Source: Deltaproteobacteria bacterium (lineage in GTDB: Bacteria > Desulfobacterota > Desulfuromonadia > Geobacterales > Pseudopelobacteraceae). Taken from it: a stretch of DNA of 12,903 nt. Position 1 is the first letter of the stretch. The number at the start of each line of letters is the position of its first letter. The stretch lies in contig JAURXC010000195.1 of the NCBI GenBank assembly GCA_030654645.1, forward strand, positions 1 to 12,903, given 5' to 3'. The notes under the pieces were generated by a model that saw only the letters and a list, made by a program, of their open reading frames with translations, was not told the DNA's origin and searched no databases. Of this stretch, positions 1 through 7,635 are shown in pieces. Position numbers and translations under genes: made by a program.

Positions 1-856
1 CTATCTGCTGCTGATATGCCTTGAATTCAGGCTGCAAGTCTTCCTTGAAAGCCACCGCCTTGGCGGCAATAACATGCATCAGCGGTCCGCCTTGAATACC
101 GGGGAATATCTGGGAGTTCAGGGTCTTTGCAAACTCCTCGCGACAGAGGATCATGCCGCCGCGTGGTCCGCGCAGGGTTTTGTGGGTGGTGGTGGTGACG
201 AATTCGGCATAGGGAACCGGACTGGGATGCACTCCGGCAGCAACCAAACCGGCGAAATGCGCCATATCCACCATAACCACCGCACCGACCTTGTCGGCAA
301 TAGTACGAAATGCCGGGAAATCGATGATACGTGGATAGGCGCTGGCGCCAACCACAATCATTTTGGGTTTGTGCTCGATTGCCAGCCGTTCCACTTCGGA
401 GTAGTCGATAGTCTCGGTTTCCGGCGAAACACCATATGGGATTATGTTGAACAGTTTGCCGGAAAAGTTGACCGGACTGCCATGCGTCAAGTGTCCGCCA
501 TGGGAGAGATTCATGCCCAGAATCGTATCGCCCGGTTTGCAGGCGGCGAAGTAGACCGCCATGTTGGCCTGTGATCCGGAGTGCGGCTGAACGTTGGCAT
601 GTTCGGCGCCGAACAGTTCCTTGGCGCGGTCAATGGCCAGCTGTTCAACCACATCCACATGTTCGCAGCCACCATAATAACGCTTGCCGGGATAGCCTTC
701 AGCGTACTTGTTTGTCATGATCGAACCCTGTGCCTCCAGGACGGCTTCAGAGACAAAATTTTCAGAGGCGATCAGCTCCAGATTGTACTCCTGGCGCTCT
801 GTTTCATGACGGATGGCTTCGGCTACCTGGGGATCAAAACTGGCAAGAATCGACAT
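1..856 (-). CDS. glyA: Serine hydroxymethyltransferase, N-terminal 285 residues (3' end outside window)
   Basis: PLP-dependent cytosolic enzyme that interconverts serine plus tetrahydrofolate with glycine plus 5,10-methylene-tetrahydrofolate, the main source of one-carbon units. Reading the minus strand from ATG 856-854 gives an unbroken frame to the window edge. Visible landmarks are the N-terminal [22 protein letters not shown], the PHSGSQAN stretch, and [14 protein letters not shown], whose Lys226 is the expected PLP Schiff-base lysine. Family members are about 415 residues, so roughly the last third lies beyond position 1. The start has a strong AAAGGAG site just upstream. It is the last visible gene of the minus-strand block, 104 bp after rpiB, with a stem-loop in the gap, so its transcript level may differ from that of the fab genes. 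Identification is secure. Confidence 0.96.
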   Translation of the reverse strand, partial: MSILASFDPQVAEAIRHETERQEYNLELIASENFVSEAVLEAQGSIMTNKYAEGYPGKRYYGGCEHVDVVEQLAIDRAKELFGAEHANVQPHSGSQANMAVYFAACKPGDTILGMNLSHGGHLTHGSPVNFSGKLFNIIPYGVSPETETIDYSEVERLAIEHKPKMIVVGASAYPRIIDFPAFRTIADKVGAVVMVDMAHFAGLVAAGVHPSPVPYAEFVTTTTHKTLRGPRGGMILCREEFAKTLNSQIFPGIQGGPLMHVIAAKAVAFKEDLQPEFKAYQQQI

Positions 857-960
857 TTGTTAACTCCTTTATATGATCAATATTTACAGCGCTGGGAAAT
901 AAGAAACGGGACTCATGCCGCAGCAGGTCCCGCTCTCCATTGAGACGTATTCCGGTACGG
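857..960 (-). other. rpiB-glyA intergenic spacer
   Basis: This 104-bp gap is the longest break between genes downstream of fabF. It holds the stem-loop at 904-935 and the glyA ribosome binding site (AAAGGAG, about 5 nt before the ATG). The stretch between them is AT-rich, with a TATAAA-like run just upstream of glyA, but I could not pair that run with a convincing -35 box. A separate glyA promoter is therefore neither shown nor excluded. Confidence 0.5.
904..935 (-). terminator. Stem-loop between rpiB and glyA, possible weak terminator or attenuator
   Basis: On the minus strand CGGGAC pairs perfectly with GTCCCG (plus-strand arms 907-912 and 927-932). Three further outer pairs, two of them G-U, are possible. 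Inside, TGC-TGCG-GCA can form a small apical stem. The 3' arm runs into the T-rich TTTCTTATTT. This resembles a weak intrinsic terminator that would lower read-through from rpiB into glyA. The T-tract is interrupted, so full termination is unlikely. It could instead be a processing or mRNA-stability element. Confidence 0.4.
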
Positions 961-1407
961 CTAATTGTTGTACTTCTGTTCCAGTGACGTGATCTTGTCC
1001 AGGCGGTTCTGATGACGTCCCCCCTCAAAAGAGGCGTCCAGCCAGGCGCCAACCAGATCGCAGGCTTTCTGTTCATCGAGGACCCGACCACCAAGTACCA
1101 GGATGTTGGCGTTGTTGTGTTCCCTGGCCATGCGCGCCATGAAAACATCGGTCACCAGGGCAGCCCGGATTCCGGGGATCTTGTTGGCCGCAATCGACAT
1201 GCCGATACCTGTTCCGCAGATCAGGATTCCCAACTCCGCCTGGCCGGCTATCACAGCTTCGGCAACCTTTTGTCCGAAATCAGGATAATCAACGGATGCA
1301 TCGCTGTTGGTACCGGCATCCGTCACCTCGTATCCCCTGCGGGTAAGGTAGCTGTTCAGCGCCGTCTTGAGGTTCAATCCGCCATGGTCGCTTCCGATTA
1401 CAATCAT
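961..1407 (-). CDS. rpiB: Ribose-5-phosphate isomerase B (RpiB/LacAB family)
   Basis: A 148-residue cytosolic isomerase that interconverts ribose 5-phosphate and ribulose 5-phosphate in the pentose phosphate pathway. The N-terminus MIVIGSDHGG gives the phosphate/sugar-binding Asp7-His8. ILICGTGIGMSIAANK carries the expected catalytic-base Cys64 and the anion-hole glycines. His97 in MAREHNNANIL matches the conserved ring-opening histidine, followed by LGGR. Length is normal for RpiB (about 145-155). The start lies 14 bp after the fabF stop, with a GGTGG element upstream, so it is probably cotranscribed with fabF. LacA/LacB galactose-6-phosphate isomerases share the fold, but the fab/glyA context favours RpiB. 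Confidence 0.94.
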   Translation of the reverse strand: MIVIGSDHGGLNLKTALNSYLTRRGYEVTDAGTNSDASVDYPDFGQKVAEAVIAGQAELGILICGTGIGMSIAANKIPGIRAALVTDVFMARMAREHNNANILVLGGRVLDEQKACDLVGAWLDASFEGGRHQNRLDKITSLEQKYNN

Positions 1408-1421
1408 ATTAATCCACCCGC

Positions 1422-2657
1422 CTAAATTTTCTTGAACAGAAGAGTCGCATTGGTGCCGCCGAAACCGAGCGAGTTGCTCATGGCATACTCGATCTTTGCG
1501 TCACGCGCCGTATTCGGAACATAGTCCAGATCACACTCGGGATCCGGTGTTTCGTAGTTGATGGTCGGAGGAACCACGCTCTTGTCCATCGCCATGCAGG
1601 TGAATACAGCTTCGACTCCACCGGCAGCGCCCAGCAGATGACCGGTCATGGACTTGGTTGAAGAGACCATCAGCTTCGCGCAATGGTCACCGAACACGGA
1701 TTTGATTGCCAGCGACTCATTCAGGTCGTTGAAGGGGGTCGAGGTGCCATGGGCGTTGATGTAGTTGACCTGTTCCGGCAACACGCCGGCATTTTTCAAT
1801 GCCATCTTCATGCAGCGTGCGGCGCCTTCGCCACCGGGGGCCGGGGCGGTCATGTGATAGGCATCACCGGTCAGACCGTATCCGACCACTTCGGCGTAAA
1901 TCCTGGCGCCGCGCTTCCTGGCCGCTTCGTACTCTTCCATGATCACTATTCCGGCACCTTCGGCCAGAATAAAACCGTCACGATTCTTGTCGAACGGGCG
2001 CGAGGCCTTTTCCGGAGAATCGTTGTGGCTGTCGGAAAGCGCTTTCATTGCCGCAAAGCCGCCGATACCCAATGGAGTGACAGTTGACTCGGTCCCGCCG
2101 GCAATCATCGCATCCGCATCGCCACGTGCAATCATGTGAAATGCATCACCGATTGAATGGGTGCCGGTCGCACAGGCCGAAACAGAGGAAAGGTTCGGAC
2201 CCTTGGCACCGTAACGGATCGAAATATGACCGGGAGCCAGGTTGATAATCAGCATCGGTATGAAGAACGGAGAGATCTTTTTGGGACCACCCTCGTTCAG
2301 CAGTGTGTGATAGCGTTCGATTGATGGCAGTCCACCAAGTCCTGCTCCCACCAGCACCCCTACCCGCTCGGCATTCTCGTCATTGATGACCAGTCCGGAG
2401 TCTTCCATGGCATAGTGTGCCGCCGCCAGAGAATACTGAATAAACAGATCCATCTTCTTGATCTCTTTTTTATCAATGTATTTCTCGGCGTTGAAATCCG
2501 AAACCTCGCCGGCAATCTTGACCGGCATGTCACTGGCGTCAAAGCGAGTGATCAGTCCGATTCCTGATTTACCGGAGACAAGCGCATCCCAGTTAGTGAC
2601 ATTACCGCATCCGAGAGGTGAAACCGCTCCGACGCCCGTAATTACAACTCTTCTCAT
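1422..2657 (-). CDS. fabF: 3-oxoacyl-ACP synthase II (beta-ketoacyl-ACP synthase, FabF)
   Basis: Elongating condensing enzyme of type II fatty acid synthesis: joins malonyl-ACP to acyl-ACP with loss of CO2, and in many bacteria makes vaccenate precursors. The thiolase-fold Cys-His-His triad is visible: Cys162 in SSVSACATG, His303 in NAHGTSTP and His340 in [13 protein letters not shown], with Lys335 just before. GGTES and the C-terminal SLGFGGTNA are also present. I chose ATG 2657 ([10 protein letters not shown]), giving 411 residues as usual. The in-frame ATG five codons earlier lacks a ribosome binding site, and the GGAG inside that codon context sits about 9 nt before the chosen ATG. It follows acpP after an 88-bp gap that contains a strong hairpin, and leads into rpiB. 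Confidence 0.97.
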   Translation of the reverse strand: MRRVVITGVGAVSPLGCGNVTNWDALVSGKSGIGLITRFDASDMPVKIAGEVSDFNAEKYIDKKEIKKMDLFIQYSLAAAHYAMEDSGLVINDENAERVGVLVGAGLGGLPSIERYHTLLNEGGPKKISPFFIPMLIINLAPGHISIRYGAKGPNLSSVSACATGTHSIGDAFHMIARGDADAMIAGGTESTVTPLGIGGFAAMKALSDSHNDSPEKASRPFDKNRDGFILAEGAGIVIMEEYEAARKRGARIYAEVVGYGLTGDAYHMTAPAPGGEGAARCMKMALKNAGVLPEQVNYINAHGTSTPFNDLNESLAIKSVFGDHCAKLMVSSTKSMTGHLLGAAGGVEAVFTCMAMDKSVVPPTINYETPDPECDLDYVPNTARDAKIEYAMSNSLGFGGTNATLLFKKI

Positions 2658-2707
2658 GTTTGTTTGCTCCATATTGGGTAAACTGAAGTGACGAATGAAT
2701 GGGAAGG

Positions 2708-2735
2708 AAGTGAGAGGGCACCCTCCCTCTCACTT
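2708..2735 (-). other. Perfect 11-bp hairpin downstream of acpP
   Basis: AAGTGAGAGGG (2708-2718) and CCCTCTCACTT (2725-2735) are exact reverse complements separated by 6 nt. The hairpin begins 10 nt after the acpP stop codon and ends about 50 nt before fabF. No T-run follows in the direction of transcription, so it does not look like a classical intrinsic terminator. A likely role is a 3' stabiliser or RNase processing boundary that lets acpP mRNA outlast fabF mRNA. A partial transcription attenuator is the alternative. Confidence 0.65.
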
Positions 2736-2745
2736 GGATCAACTA

Positions 2746-2979
2746 TCAGCTGTGCTCGGTGATGTACTCGATGGCGTCGTTCACAGTCTGGATCTTCTCG
2801 GCATCTTCATCAGGAATCTCGAGGTCAAACTCCTCTTCGAGAGCCATTACCAGTTCAACAGTATCCAGGGAGTCAGCGCCAAGATCATCCATGAAAGAAG
2901 CTTCGGTAACTACCAGTGACTCTTCAACACCCAGCTGTTCAGCAACAATCTCTTTAACCCGTTTTGCAATGTCAGACAT
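2746..2979 (-). CDS. acpP: Acyl carrier protein
   Basis: Small acidic helical carrier (77 residues, the usual length) that holds growing acyl chains on a 4'-phosphopantetheine arm. Ser37 in the GADSLD motif is the attachment site used by holo-ACP synthase. The flanking [20 protein letters not shown] segment is helix II, the surface that fatty-acid enzymes recognise. Start choice is firm: GGAGGTG (2984-2990) lies 4 nt before the ATG and is one of the strongest ribosome binding sites in the window. This fits the very high demand for ACP. The gene is separated from fabG by 165 bp and from fabF by 88 bp, both with inverted repeats, and a promoter candidate lies upstream. Separate regulation of acpP is therefore likely. 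Confidence 0.98.
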   Translation of the reverse strand: MSDIAKRVKEIVAEQLGVEESLVVTEASFMDDLGADSLDTVELVMALEEEFDLEIPDEDAEKIQTVNDAIEYITEHS

Positions 2980-3000
2980 CTTTCACCTCCATGTGATTTT

Positions 3001-3016
3001 AAACCTTTTCAGGTTT
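3001..3016 (-). other. Hairpin with GAAA tetraloop in the acpP leader
   Basis: On the minus strand AAACCT-GAAA-AGGTTT forms a perfect 6-bp stem capped by a GNRA-type tetraloop. It ends 10 nt upstream of the GGAGGTG ribosome binding site of acpP. If the promoter at 3040-3067 is used, this hairpin lies in the 5' leader, about 17 nt from the transcript start. GNRA-capped leader hairpins can protect mRNA ends. Being AT-rich, the stem is only moderately stable. Confidence 0.5.
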
Positions 3017-3039
3017 CGTGTGTAAAGCTCGTGTTTGGT

Positions 3040-3067
3040 AATTAAGCATGAAATACTTAAAAGTCAA
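3040..3067 (-). promoter_or_regulatory. Candidate promoter for acpP (extended -10 type)
   Basis: On the minus strand TTGACT (3067-3062) is followed by a 16-bp spacer and TTAATT (3045-3040). A TG one base before the -10 box gives an extended -10 (TGCTTAATT). The -35 box matches consensus at 5 of 6 positions and the -10 box at only 3 of 6. The case is strengthened because the clpB upstream region has the same TTGACTTT-N10-ATGCTTAA arrangement. Predicted leader length is about 54 nt. Confidence 0.5.
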
Positions 3068-3126
3068 TTGATATTTTGAACCCGGGTCGTGGTTAAAGAG
3101 GATGTTAAGGAAAATCCTGATCTTAA

Positions 3127-3142
3127 CCGGATAATTATCCGG
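3127..3142. repeat. 16-bp perfect palindrome after fabG
   Basis: CCGGATAATTATCCGG is its own reverse complement and begins just after the fabG TAA stop (3147-3145). As RNA it folds into a 6-bp stem with an AATT loop. No continuous T-tract follows. It may be a weak terminator, a 3' end stabiliser for the upstream fab mRNA, or a dimeric repressor site for the acpP promoter about 60 bp downstream. The sequence does not decide between these. Confidence 0.5.
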
Positions 3143-3144
3143 GC

Positions 3145-3882
3145 TTACATGTACATGCCGCCGTTGACCGCCAGAACGTGCCCGGTAATGTATCCCGATG
3201 CTTCCGATGCCAGGAAAAGCACGGCATTGGCGATATCATCGGCACTTCCCAGGCGATCCATCGGTATCTGTGAAGTCAGTTCCGCGCGGACCTTGTCAGA
3301 GAGAGCGTCGGTCATCGCGGTAGAGATAAATCCGGGAGCCACGGCATTGACGGTAATATTGCGCTTGGCCATCTCGCGGGCGTTGGACTTGGTCAGGCCG
3401 ATCAAGCCGGCCTTGCTGGCGCAATAGTTGGCCTGTCCGGCGTTGCCCATCTGTCCGACTATGGAGGCTATATTGATGATGCGCCCATAACGCTGCTTGC
3501 TCATGACCTTGAAGGCAGCCCGTGTGCAGAGGAAGGCGCCTTTGAGGTTGACGCTCAGTACCGCGTCCCAATCCTCATCCTTCATGCGCATCAGCAGGCC
3601 GTCACGGGTGATCCCGGCATTGTTGACCAGGATATCCACTCGTCCGAATGCTTCCATGGCCGCATCTATCATGCGCTCGGCATCGGCGGTAACAGTTACG
3701 TTGCCGACAACCGCCAGCGCCTTGCCACCGGCGGCCTGCAGTTCCGCGACTACCGCGTCGGTTGAGGCTTGGTCCATGTCAACCGCAACAATAGAAGCCC
3801 CTTGGGCGGCCAGCGCCAGAGCAATGCTTTTTCCGATTCCACGGGATGCGCCGGTAATTACCGCGACTTTATCCTTAGGCAT
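3145..3882 (-). CDS. fabG: 3-oxoacyl-ACP reductase (FabG, SDR family)
   Basis: NADPH-dependent reductase of the first reduction step in each elongation cycle, converting 3-oxoacyl-ACP to (R)-3-hydroxyacyl-ACP. It is a 245-residue classical short-chain dehydrogenase, the normal FabG length. TGASRGIG (10-17) is the Rossmann cofactor loop, NNAG (87-90) is the structural motif, and Asn112, Ser140, Tyr153 and Lys157 (YCASK) form the catalytic tetrad. NAVAPGFI and the C-terminal VNGGMYM are also typical. The start has AAAGGAG upstream, and the gene begins 26 bp after fabZ. Other SDR enzymes such as PhaB share these motifs, but the position between fabZ and acpP makes FabG the clear choice. Confidence 0.97.
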   Translation of the reverse strand: MPKDKVAVITGASRGIGKSIALALAAQGASIVAVDMDQASTDAVVAELQAAGGKALAVVGNVTVTADAERMIDAAMEAFGRVDILVNNAGITRDGLLMRMKDEDWDAVLSVNLKGAFLCTRAAFKVMSKQRYGRIINIASIVGQMGNAGQANYCASKAGLIGLTKSNAREMAKRNITVNAVAPGFISTAMTDALSDKVRAELTSQIPMDRLGSADDIANAVLFLASEASGYITGHVLAVNGGMYM

Positions 3883-3908
3883 TTCGACTCCTTTCGTTAA
3901 AAGAGAAA

Positions 3909-4349
3909 TTAGTTGTTTTTATCCGCAAAAGTAGCTTTCAACTCGGCCTCGGTGGCAAGTTTGCCATCAACGAAGGCTTTGGCGTTGAACATCCAGATTC
4001 CCCGCTTGCAGGCGGTGACATCAAGCTCAAAGCGCAACTGGTCTCCCGGCATGACCGGCTTCCGGAAGCGGGCATTGTCAATACCGGTAAAGTAAACCAC
4101 CTTGGAACGGACGCTGTCATCGGATGAACTGTAGGCCAGGACCGCAGCCACCTGGGCCATGGCTTCGATGATTAAAACGCCGGGCATGACCGGGTGTCCC
4201 GGGAAATGTCCCTGGAAAAAAGGTTCGTTGATGGTGACGTTCTTGATGCCGACGATGCGCTTGCCGGATTCCATTTCAATTATTCTGTCAACCAGAAGAA
4301 ACGGATAACGGTGCGGCAGAATCTTCATGATTTCATTGACATCCAGCAT
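3909..4349 (-). CDS. fabZ: 3-hydroxyacyl-ACP dehydratase (FabZ)
   Basis: Hot-dog-fold dehydratase (146 residues) that removes water from (R)-3-hydroxyacyl-ACP to give trans-2-enoyl-[19 protein letters not shown] at residues 8-23 is the family signature. [20 protein letters not shown] carries the catalytic His48 and Glu62. The start has AGGGG 5 nt upstream of the ATG. Gaps are 25 bp to fabD and 26 bp to fabG, so it is fully embedded in the fab operon. In many Proteobacteria, including relatives of the likely host, fabZ lies among the lipid A genes (lpxD/lpxA). A copy here may be a second one or a relocated one. FabA is ruled out by length and by the lack of FabA-type sequence. Confidence 0.96.
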   Translation of the reverse strand: MLDVNEIMKILPHRYPFLLVDRIIEMESGKRIVGIKNVTINEPFFQGHFPGHPVMPGVLIIEAMAQVAAVLAYSSSDDSVRSKVVYFTGIDNARFRKPVMPGDQLRFELDVTACKRGIWMFNAKAFVDGKLATEAELKATFADKNN

Positions 4350-4374
4350 GTGGTCCCCTTTGCATTGTGGAGGT

Positions 4375-5301
4375 TCAAGCGGCCAGCGATTTCAGCGTGG
4401 CCAGGTCTTCAACATTCGTGGTCGTGACTTCCTTGGTTATGCGCTTGACCAGACCAGACAAGACCTTGCCCGGACCGATTTCTACAAATCTCGTGCACCC
4501 CAGGCCGACCATGGCGTTGACTGACTGATCCCAGAGCACCGGAGCGCAGACCTGGGTCACCAGGAGCGGCTTGACCATCTCCCTGTCCTGGTTAGGAGCA
4601 GCATTGGCGTTGGCAACGACCGGAAGCAGCATGTCATTTGCCGCAACCAGCTCCAGTACCTTGGCCAGGCGGTCAGCGGCCGGTTTCATCAGGGCGCAAT
4701 GGAATGGTGCGCTTACTGGAAGCAACATGGCCTTTCTGTAGCCGCGTGCCTTGGCAATCTCAATTGCACGCGCAACCGCTGCCACGGAACCGGCAATCAC
4801 GATCTGTCCCGGTGAATTAAAGTTCGCCGGAGCTACTACTTCACCTTCGGCTGCTTCACGGCAGATATCTTCAAGCACGTCCTGTTCGACACTCAGGATG
4901 GCCGCCATGCTGCCGGTACCGACCGGAACGGCCTCCTGCATGAAAGTGCCGCGAGCGCGGACGGTTCTAACCGCATCGCAGAAATTCAGCGCGCCTGAGC
5001 AGACCAGCGCCGAATACTCGCCGAGCGAATGGCCAGCCAGATAATCGGCTTTCAGCCCGGTTTCCTGCTGAACAACCCGCAACGCCGCGATGCTGGCTGT
5101 CAGGATGGCCGGCTGGGTATTGGCGGTCAGCCTGAGTTCTTCGTCGCTGCCTGAAAAGCAGATCGTGGAGAGTTTGAAGCCAAGAGAGTCATCGGCTTCC
5201 TCGAATACCTGGCGGGCGACCGGAAAGTTTTCGGCAAATTCCTTGCCCATTCCAGGGTATTGGGATCCCTGCCCCGGAAAAACAAAAGCTACTTTAGACA
5301 T
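4375..5301 (-). CDS. fabD: Malonyl-CoA:ACP transacylase (FabD)
   Basis: Moves the malonyl group from CoA to the pantetheine arm of ACP, supplying the extender for FabH and FabF. The 308-residue length matches the family. FPGQGSQ (8-14) supplies Gln11 of the oxyanion hole. [10 protein letters not shown] (90-99) holds the nucleophile Ser92 with His91. Arg117 binds the malonyl carboxylate, and His201 in SAPFHCALM completes the dyad. Numbering coincides with the well-studied E. coli enzyme. The ribosome binding site is modest (AAAGG about 11 nt before the ATG). The gene starts 41 bp after the fabH stop and ends 25 bp before fabZ, consistent with one transcript. Confidence 0.97.
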   Translation of the reverse strand: MSKVAFVFPGQGSQYPGMGKEFAENFPVARQVFEEADDSLGFKLSTICFSGSDEELRLTANTQPAILTASIAALRVVQQETGLKADYLAGHSLGEYSALVCSGALNFCDAVRTVRARGTFMQEAVPVGTGSMAAILSVEQDVLEDICREAAEGEVVAPANFNSPGQIVIAGSVAAVARAIEIAKARGYRKAMLLPVSAPFHCALMKPAADRLAKVLELVAANDMLLPVVANANAAPNQDREMVKPLLVTQVCAPVLWDQSVNAMVGLGCTRFVEIGPGKVLSGLVKRITKEVTTTNVEDLATLKSLAA

Positions 5302-5342
5302 ATTAATAAGAACCTTTCTTCGCCGGTCAAATATAGATCAAA

Positions 5343-6323
5343 TTACCAGCGTATCAGGGCCGATCCGTATGTAAATCCACCGCCGAAGGCATCAAGGAGA
5401 ATCAGATCTCCCGGCTTGATCCTTCCGTTACGGTTGGCTTCATCCAAGGCGATCGGAATGGAGGCCGATGATGTGTTGCCGTAACGATGGAGGTTGATGA
5501 ATACTTTATCGGCGCTCAGATCGAGTCGTTTTGCGATGGCGTCAATGATGCGACGATTTGCCTGATGGGGTATGAACAGTGATATATCTGATGCGCTGAT
5601 TCCATTGGCATCCAGGGCTGCCATGGCTGCTTCTTCCATGCCGCGCACCGCATGCTTGTAGACTTCATTGCCTTCCATGCGTATGAAGAATGACGATGGG
5701 TCGGTAGCCGGGTTTGCGGCTGGGTTGCGACTGCCGCTGCCGGGTTGGTACAGCAGTTCCCAGCAGGCGCCGTTACTGAAAATATGGGTAGATCTGATAC
5801 CGTCCTGGTCCCCGGATGTCTCGATGATGGCCGCTCCGGCGCCATCTCCGAAAAGAATGCAGGTATTGCGGTCTTTCCAGTCCACACTGCGCGACAAAAC
5901 CACGGCGCCAATCACAAGCGCCTTCTTGCTTCTGCCGGAGCGGATAAAGCTGTCGGCAATTGAGAGTCCGTAGATAAAGCCGGAACAGGCGGCGGAAACA
6001 TCGAAGGCAACCGCCTTGTGCGCACCCAGTTCATTCTGGATGATGCAGGCGGTTGAGGGAAACGGAAAATCGGGAGTCACAGTCCCCAGGATGATCAGGT
6101 CAAGGTCTTCCGGCGAGACGTTTGCCATTGCTAATGCGTGGCGGGCGGCCTCGATAGCTAAAGTGGAGGTGTACTCTCCGTCGGATGATATCCGCCGCTC
6201 CTTGATTCCGGTCCTGGAGGTGATCCATTCATCGCTGGTATCGACCATCAGGGCCAGATCTGCGTTTGTAAGTATTTTGGCCGGCAGCGCTGAACCGGTA
6301 CCAGTGATCTTTGCGGTCACCAT
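5343..6323 (-). CDS. fabH: 3-oxoacyl-ACP synthase III (FabH)
   Basis: Starts fatty acid chains by condensing acetyl-CoA (or a branched acyl-CoA) with malonyl-ACP. It is 326 residues, as usual. TSDEWITSRTGIKERR (29-44) is the CoA-binding signature. The catalytic triad is Cys113 (DVSAACSGF), His253 (IPHQANRR) and Asn283 (RYGNTSSAS). The frame is open 29 codons further upstream into plsX, but ATG 6323 is chosen because MVTAKITGTGSALP is the conserved N-terminus and GGAG lies 6 nt before it. With this start the gap to the plsX stop is 10 bp, which suggests translational coupling. Primer preference cannot be read from the sequence. Confidence 0.97.
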   Translation of the reverse strand: MVTAKITGTGSALPAKILTNADLALMVDTSDEWITSRTGIKERRISSDGEYTSTLAIEAARHALAMANVSPEDLDLIILGTVTPDFPFPSTACIIQNELGAHKAVAFDVSAACSGFIYGLSIADSFIRSGRSKKALVIGAVVLSRSVDWKDRNTCILFGDGAGAAIIETSGDQDGIRSTHIFSNGACWELLYQPGSGSRNPAANPATDPSSFFIRMEGNEVYKHAVRGMEEAAMAALDANGISASDISLFIPHQANRRIIDAIAKRLDLSADKVFINLHRYGNTSSASIPIALDEANRNGRIKPGDLILLDAFGGGFTYGSALIRW

Positions 6324-6333
6324 GATATCTCCA

Positions 6334-7371
6334 TTAATCGGCGGAAATGGATTTAAGGACATCACGTTGCATGGAAACCGGATAGTTCTCGGAAAGCTTT
6401 TCCGAGACATGCTCGGTCACACCGCTTCTCGCATATTCATGCGCAAAACGGACAGCGTTTTTGATAGCCTTGACATTGGAGCCACCGTGACAGATCATTC
6501 CGACACCGTTAATGCCGAGCAGCGGGGCTCCACCGTATTCGGCGTAGTCCACGATCTTCTTGAATCTGTTGAATGCGCCACGGACAAACAGATATCCGAT
6601 TTTGGAAATCCAGCTCTTAACGATCTCGCCCTTCAACATCTTTCCGGCCGCTTCGGACAATCCTTCGGACAGCTTGAGCACCACGTTGCCGACAAAACCG
6701 TCACAGACAACGACCTCGACAGCACCGGAGAAAATATCCCGGCCCTCTATGTAACCGGCATAGTTGATGGAAGTCTGGCGCAGTACGGCGTTGGTCTCAC
6801 GGGTCAGTTCATTGCCCTTGGATTCCTCTTCCCCGTTCGACAATAGCCCCACCGAAGGATTCTTGATCCCCATGGCATAGCGGGCATAGACTTCGCCCAT
6901 GATTGCAAACTGGACCAGGTGCTGCGACTTGCAGTCAACATTTCCGCCCACGTCAAGCACGAGAGTCTGTCCCTTCAGGGTCGGAAAGATCTGGGCAATT
7001 GCCGGGCGCTCAATGCCCTTGATGCGCTTTAGCACGAACATGCCCGCCGCCATGGTTGCGCCTGAGTTGCCGGCGCTGACAGCGGCGCAGGCCTTGCCGT
7101 TCTTGACCAGCTCGAACGCCAGGCGGACGGATGAATTGCGCTTCTTGCGCACCGCATCCGAGGCTGAATCATGCATGCCGACTACTTCACTGGCATGAAA
7201 GATGTCAATATCGAGGCCGTTTGCAGAATGCTTGGCGAGTTCGGATTCCAGTCGCTCACGATCACCTACTAGCGTCACTGGAATACCGAATTCCCGGCAG
7301 GCTGCTACTGCTCCCTCAACCTCAACGACGGGGGCATTATCGCCCCCCATTGCATCAACCGCTACTCTCAT
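6334..7371 (-). CDS. plsX: Phosphate acyltransferase PlsX
   Basis: Peripheral membrane enzyme that turns acyl-ACP into acyl-phosphate, which PlsY uses to acylate glycerol 3-phosphate at the start of phospholipid synthesis. The signature [11 protein letters not shown] follows the start, and [35 protein letters not shown] and [11 protein letters not shown] are further conserved blocks. From ATG 7371 the protein has 345 residues, within the family range, and [10 protein letters not shown] is the usual N-terminus. An in-frame TTG at 7401, directly after the rpmF stop, would add ten residues. It has no clear ribosome binding site of its own, whereas the ATG has a weak GGGA. Position between rpmF and fabH is the classic arrangement. 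Confidence 0.95.
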   Translation of the reverse strand: MRVAVDAMGGDNAPVVEVEGAVAACREFGIPVTLVGDRERLESELAKHSANGLDIDIFHASEVVGMHDSASDAVRKKRNSSVRLAFELVKNGKACAAVSAGNSGATMAAGMFVLKRIKGIERPAIAQIFPTLKGQTLVLDVGGNVDCKSQHLVQFAIMGEVYARYAMGIKNPSVGLLSNGEEESKGNELTRETNAVLRQTSINYAGYIEGRDIFSGAVEVVVCDGFVGNVVLKLSEGLSEAAGKMLKGEIVKSWISKIGYLFVRGAFNRFKKIVDYAEYGGAPLLGINGVGMICHGGSNVKAIKNAVRFAHEYARSGVTEHVSEKLSENYPVSMQRDVLKSISAD

Positions 7372-7401
7372 TTGTCCCGTTAATGACACAGGTATCTGCA
7401 A

Positions 7402-7587
7402 TTACTGAGCGTTGGAAACGTCGATGACTTCTTTACCCTTGTAGGTACCACAGGTTGGGCAGGCGCGATGCGGCAGCTTGGGAGCTTTGCACTGGGGGCA
7501 GGTTGACAGGGACTGGGTAGTCAGGAAGTCATGGGCCCTTCTCATATTCTTACGTGATTTGGATGTTTTCTTCTTAGGTACTGCCAT
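7402..7587 (-). CDS. rpmF: 50S ribosomal protein L32
   Basis: Small basic protein of the large ribosomal subunit, 61 residues. The N-terminal [20 protein letters not shown] is the L32 signature. Two cysteine pairs, CPQC (30-33) and CPTC (43-46), make this a zinc-ribbon (C+) form of L32. A zinc-free paralogue, seen in some bacteria, is not present in this window. The start has AAAAAGGAG close upstream. Linkage of rpmF with a DUF177 gene upstream and plsX downstream is conserved across many bacteria and ties ribosome output to membrane lipid synthesis. The stop codon TAA directly abuts an in-frame TTG of plsX. Confidence 0.97.
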   Translation of the reverse strand: MAVPKKKTSKSRKNMRRAHDFLTTQSLSTCPQCKAPKLPHRACPTCGTYKGKEVIDVSNAQ

Positions 7588-7635
7588 GATATTTTCTCCT
7601 TTTTCTGGTGGTTCACTTCAGAGTGTACGTTTTTT

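Larger units (their letters stand above)
2980..3144 (-). promoter_or_regulatory. fabG-acpP intergenic regulatory region
   Basis: This is the longest gap inside the fab operon, and it is AT-rich and highly structured. In transcription order it holds a 16-bp palindrome right after the fabG stop (3127-3142), an inverted repeat GTTAAG/CTTAAC (3104-3127, 12-nt loop), CCCGGG at 3081-3086, a promoter candidate (3040-3067), a GAAA-loop hairpin (3001-3016) and the strong acpP ribosome binding site. No open frame of interest lies here. The arrangement suggests that acpP and the genes after it can be transcribed apart from the upstream fab genes. Confidence 0.6.

Noticed and set aside
74..574. 166-codon open frame on the plus strand
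   Set aside because: It lies wholly antisense to glyA, which has a full set of family motifs, and it shows no recognisable domain.
5296..5330. TTGACC-N17-ATTAAT upstream of fabD as a promoter
   Set aside because: The -10-like box directly abuts the fabD ATG, which would leave no leader and place the ribosome binding site upstream of the transcript start.
6016..6846. 276-codon open frame on the plus strand
   Set aside because: Antisense to fabH and plsX, both certain genes. Long antisense frames are common in GC-rich coding DNA, and no motif supports it.
7588..7635. CACTTCAGAGTG hairpin and A/T homopolymer between the DUF177 gene and rpmF
   Set aside because: A 4-bp stem is too weak, and the T-run on the plus strand is an A-run in the transcript, so it is not a terminator.
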